From: an uncultured Collinsella sp.
Lineage (GTDB): Bacteria > Actinomycetota > Coriobacteriia > Coriobacteriales > Coriobacteriaceae
Reading direction: 5' to 3'
DNA length: 5,252 bases
Assembly (NCBI GenBank): GCA_902465465.1
Contig: CABQNF010000091.1
Location: 1-5,252, forward strand
Part shown: piece by piece, positions 3,988-5,252 of the stretch
Position numbering within the stretch: position 1 is the stretch's first letter
Layout of the letters: each line of letters begins with the position of its first letter
Program-made: the position numbers and the translations under genes
The notes under the pieces: model-generated
Told to the model about the DNA's origin: nothing
The model's input: only the letters and a program-made list of their open reading frames with translations
Databases searched by the model: none

Positions 3988-5252
3988 GTGACAGAAACGT
4001 TTGATATCGCGATTGTCGGCGCGGGCATCACCGGATGCGCCATTGCGCGGCAGCTCGCGCGGTTTGACCTGTCCATTTGCGTGGTCGAGGCGGCCAACGA
4101 CATCGCGCTAGGGGCGTCGAAGGCCAACGGCGGCCTGGTGCATGCCGGCTACGATCCGACACCGGGCACGGTAAAGGCGCAGGTCAACGCCCGCGGCTGC
4201 GCGCTGTATGGCACCTGGGCCCAAGAGCTGGGCTTTTTGTTCCGCCGCACCGGCTCGATGGTGCTGGGATTTAACGACGAGGACCGTGCGCAACTGAAAA
4301 AGCTGCGCAGCAACGGTCTTGCCAACGGCGTGCCCGAGCTGTCAATCGTCGGACCCGACCGCATCCACGAATTAGAGCCGCGCGCCAGTGCCGATGCAAC
4401 GTGTGCGCTGTGGTGCCCCTCGACTGGGTTTGTCGACCCGTTTGAGGTTGCCATCGCCGCGCTGGAGAACGCCGTGGCCAACGGGGTGACGTTTATGCGC
4501 TCCACCCCAGTGGAGGCGATTGAAGTCGCGGGCTCGGGCGACGACGCGCGCTTTACGCTGGCGACCCCCGCTGGCAACGTGCGCTGCCGCTACTTGATCA
4601 ACGCCGCAGGCAACGGAGCCGCGGACATCTCGCATATGGCGGGGGCCGAGGAGTTCCAGATGGTCTGGCGTCAGGGCAACATCGTGGTGCTGGACAAGGA
4701 GCCGCGCACGCTCATGCCGCTCTACCCCGTGCCGACGCCGGTGTCGAAGGGCGTTATCGTGACGGGCACCGTGCACGGCAACACCGTGATCACCGCAACC
4801 GCCGCTGTACGCGAGCCGGGCGACACGCAGACCTATGCGAGCGATGTGAACGCGCTGCTGACCGGTGCGCGCAAGCTGGTGCCCGATCTGGATACGCGCC
4901 GCGTGGTGCGCGCATTTGCCGGCGGGCGTCCGGTCATTCAGGGAACGAACGACTTCTTTATTGGACAGTCGGCCGTGGTGCCGGGGCTTTTCCAGGCGGC
5001 GGGCATTCAGTCGCCGGGTGTGGCGAGCGCGCCGGCCATTGCCGAGCGCATGGAGCTTGTGATGCGTGAGGCGGGCGTGGAGCTGCACGAGCGGGCAGAC
5101 TGGAACCCAATTCGCCGCGCGCCGGACGACTTTGACCGCGCACCGTTGGCGCGCAAGGAGGAGCTAATCGAGTCCGATTCCGCGTGGGGACAGATTGTCT
5201 GCCGCTGCGAAACGGTGCCCGAGACCGAGATCGTGGCCGCAATCCGACGCCA
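3988..5252 (+). CDS. FAD-dependent oxidoreductase, GlpA-like glycerol-3-phosphate dehydrogenase type (3' end outside window)
   Basis: The frame is open for 421 codons from a GTG at 3988-3990 preceded by GGGAGG (3978-3983), and continues past the window. An FAD-binding Rossmann fold begins at residue 6 (DIAIVGAGITGCAIARQL, with the G-x-G-x-x-G at 11-16) and the acidic residue at the end of strand 2 is E34. G42-A-S-K-A-N-G-G-L-V-H-A-G-Y55 matches the segment that contacts the flavin in the DAO/GlpA superfamily. The C-terminal part contains ESDSAWGQIVCRCETV with C405-x-C407, the first half of a BFD-like [2Fe-2S]-binding domain as in anaerobic GlpA; its second cysteine pair should lie just beyond the window. 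Such proteins oxidise glycerol-3-phosphate or a related hydroxy acid and pass electrons to partner subunits (GlpB/GlpC or a second flavoprotein) at the membrane. The exact substrate is not settled from sequence alone. Codon use is GC-rich, unlike the island. Confidence 0.82.
   Translation, partial: MTETFDIAIVGAGITGCAIARQLARFDLSICVVEAANDIALGASKANGGLVHAGYDPTPGTVKAQVNARGCALYGTWAQELGFLFRRTGSMVLGFNDEDRAQLKKLRSNGLANGVPELSIVGPDRIHELEPRASADATCALWCPSTGFVDPFEVAIAALENAVANGVTFMRSTPVEAIEVAGSGDDARFTLATPAGNVRCRYLINAAGNGAADISHMAGAEEFQMVWRQGNIVVLDKEPRTLMPLYPVPTPVSKGVIVTGTVHGNTVITATAAVREPGDTQTYASDVNALLTGARKLVPDLDTRRVVRAFAGGRPVIQGTNDFFIGQSAVVPGLFQAAGIQSPGVASAPAIAERMELVMREAGVELHERADWNPIRRAPDDFDRAPLARKEELIESDSAWGQIVCRCETVPETEIVAAIRR

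Noticed and set aside
4372..5242. Leftward open frames opposite the oxidoreductase gene.
   Set aside because: Their arginine/histidine-rich composition is the usual antisense product of GC-rich coding DNA; the + strand frame is open for 421 codons with clear FAD and iron-sulfur motifs.

Overview
The window reads as a piece of a high-GC bacterial chromosome, most likely an actinomycete of the Coriobacteriia type (for example a Collinsella relative). That placement is an inference from base composition, GTG/TTG start codons, strong AGGAGG-type ribosome sites and the style of the flanking genes; nothing in the window fixes the species.

Layout. Positions 1-102 hold the first 34 codons of a leftward membrane-protein gene. 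Positions 3988-5252 hold the first 421 codons of a rightward FAD-dependent oxidoreductase of the GlpA (glycerol-3-phosphate dehydrogenase) type, and both run off the window. These two divergent genes look like the ordinary chromosome. The DNA between them has two layers. The outer layer is an array of 55-bp palindromic units (18-bp arms, 19-nt loop, 80-81 bp period): three units at 203-418 and two at 3684-3818. The inner layer, about 508-3596, looks like a small, decayed integrated island bounded by a 14-bp direct repeat (TATCCCAAGTGCGT) that I interpret as attL and attR.

Inside the island, from left to right, are: a truncated tyrosine-recombinase gene (only the C-terminal catalytic part, with the attL core inside its 3' end); two strong hairpins; a leftward two-gene toxin-antitoxin operon, made of an MqsR-family toxin overlapping by 4 nt an antitoxin with an MqsA-like zinc ribbon, an HTH and a SocA-like/Panacea domain; a 60-residue basic, alanine/glycine-rich small protein; and a phage-style pair of divergent XRE regulators with well-placed promoters between them. 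Each of the two regulators is interrupted by a frameshift that needs the same -1 correction. The island's right end carries a short ORF that reads straight across the putative attR into host DNA.

How it fits together: the integrase stump and broken regulators suggest a formerly mobile element that can no longer move or switch by itself, while the toxin-antitoxin operon is intact with its own upstream region and could be what keeps the remnant in place. The palindrome array lies outside the putative att sites on both sides, so the simplest reading is that the element inserted into a pre-existing repeat-rich intergenic region.
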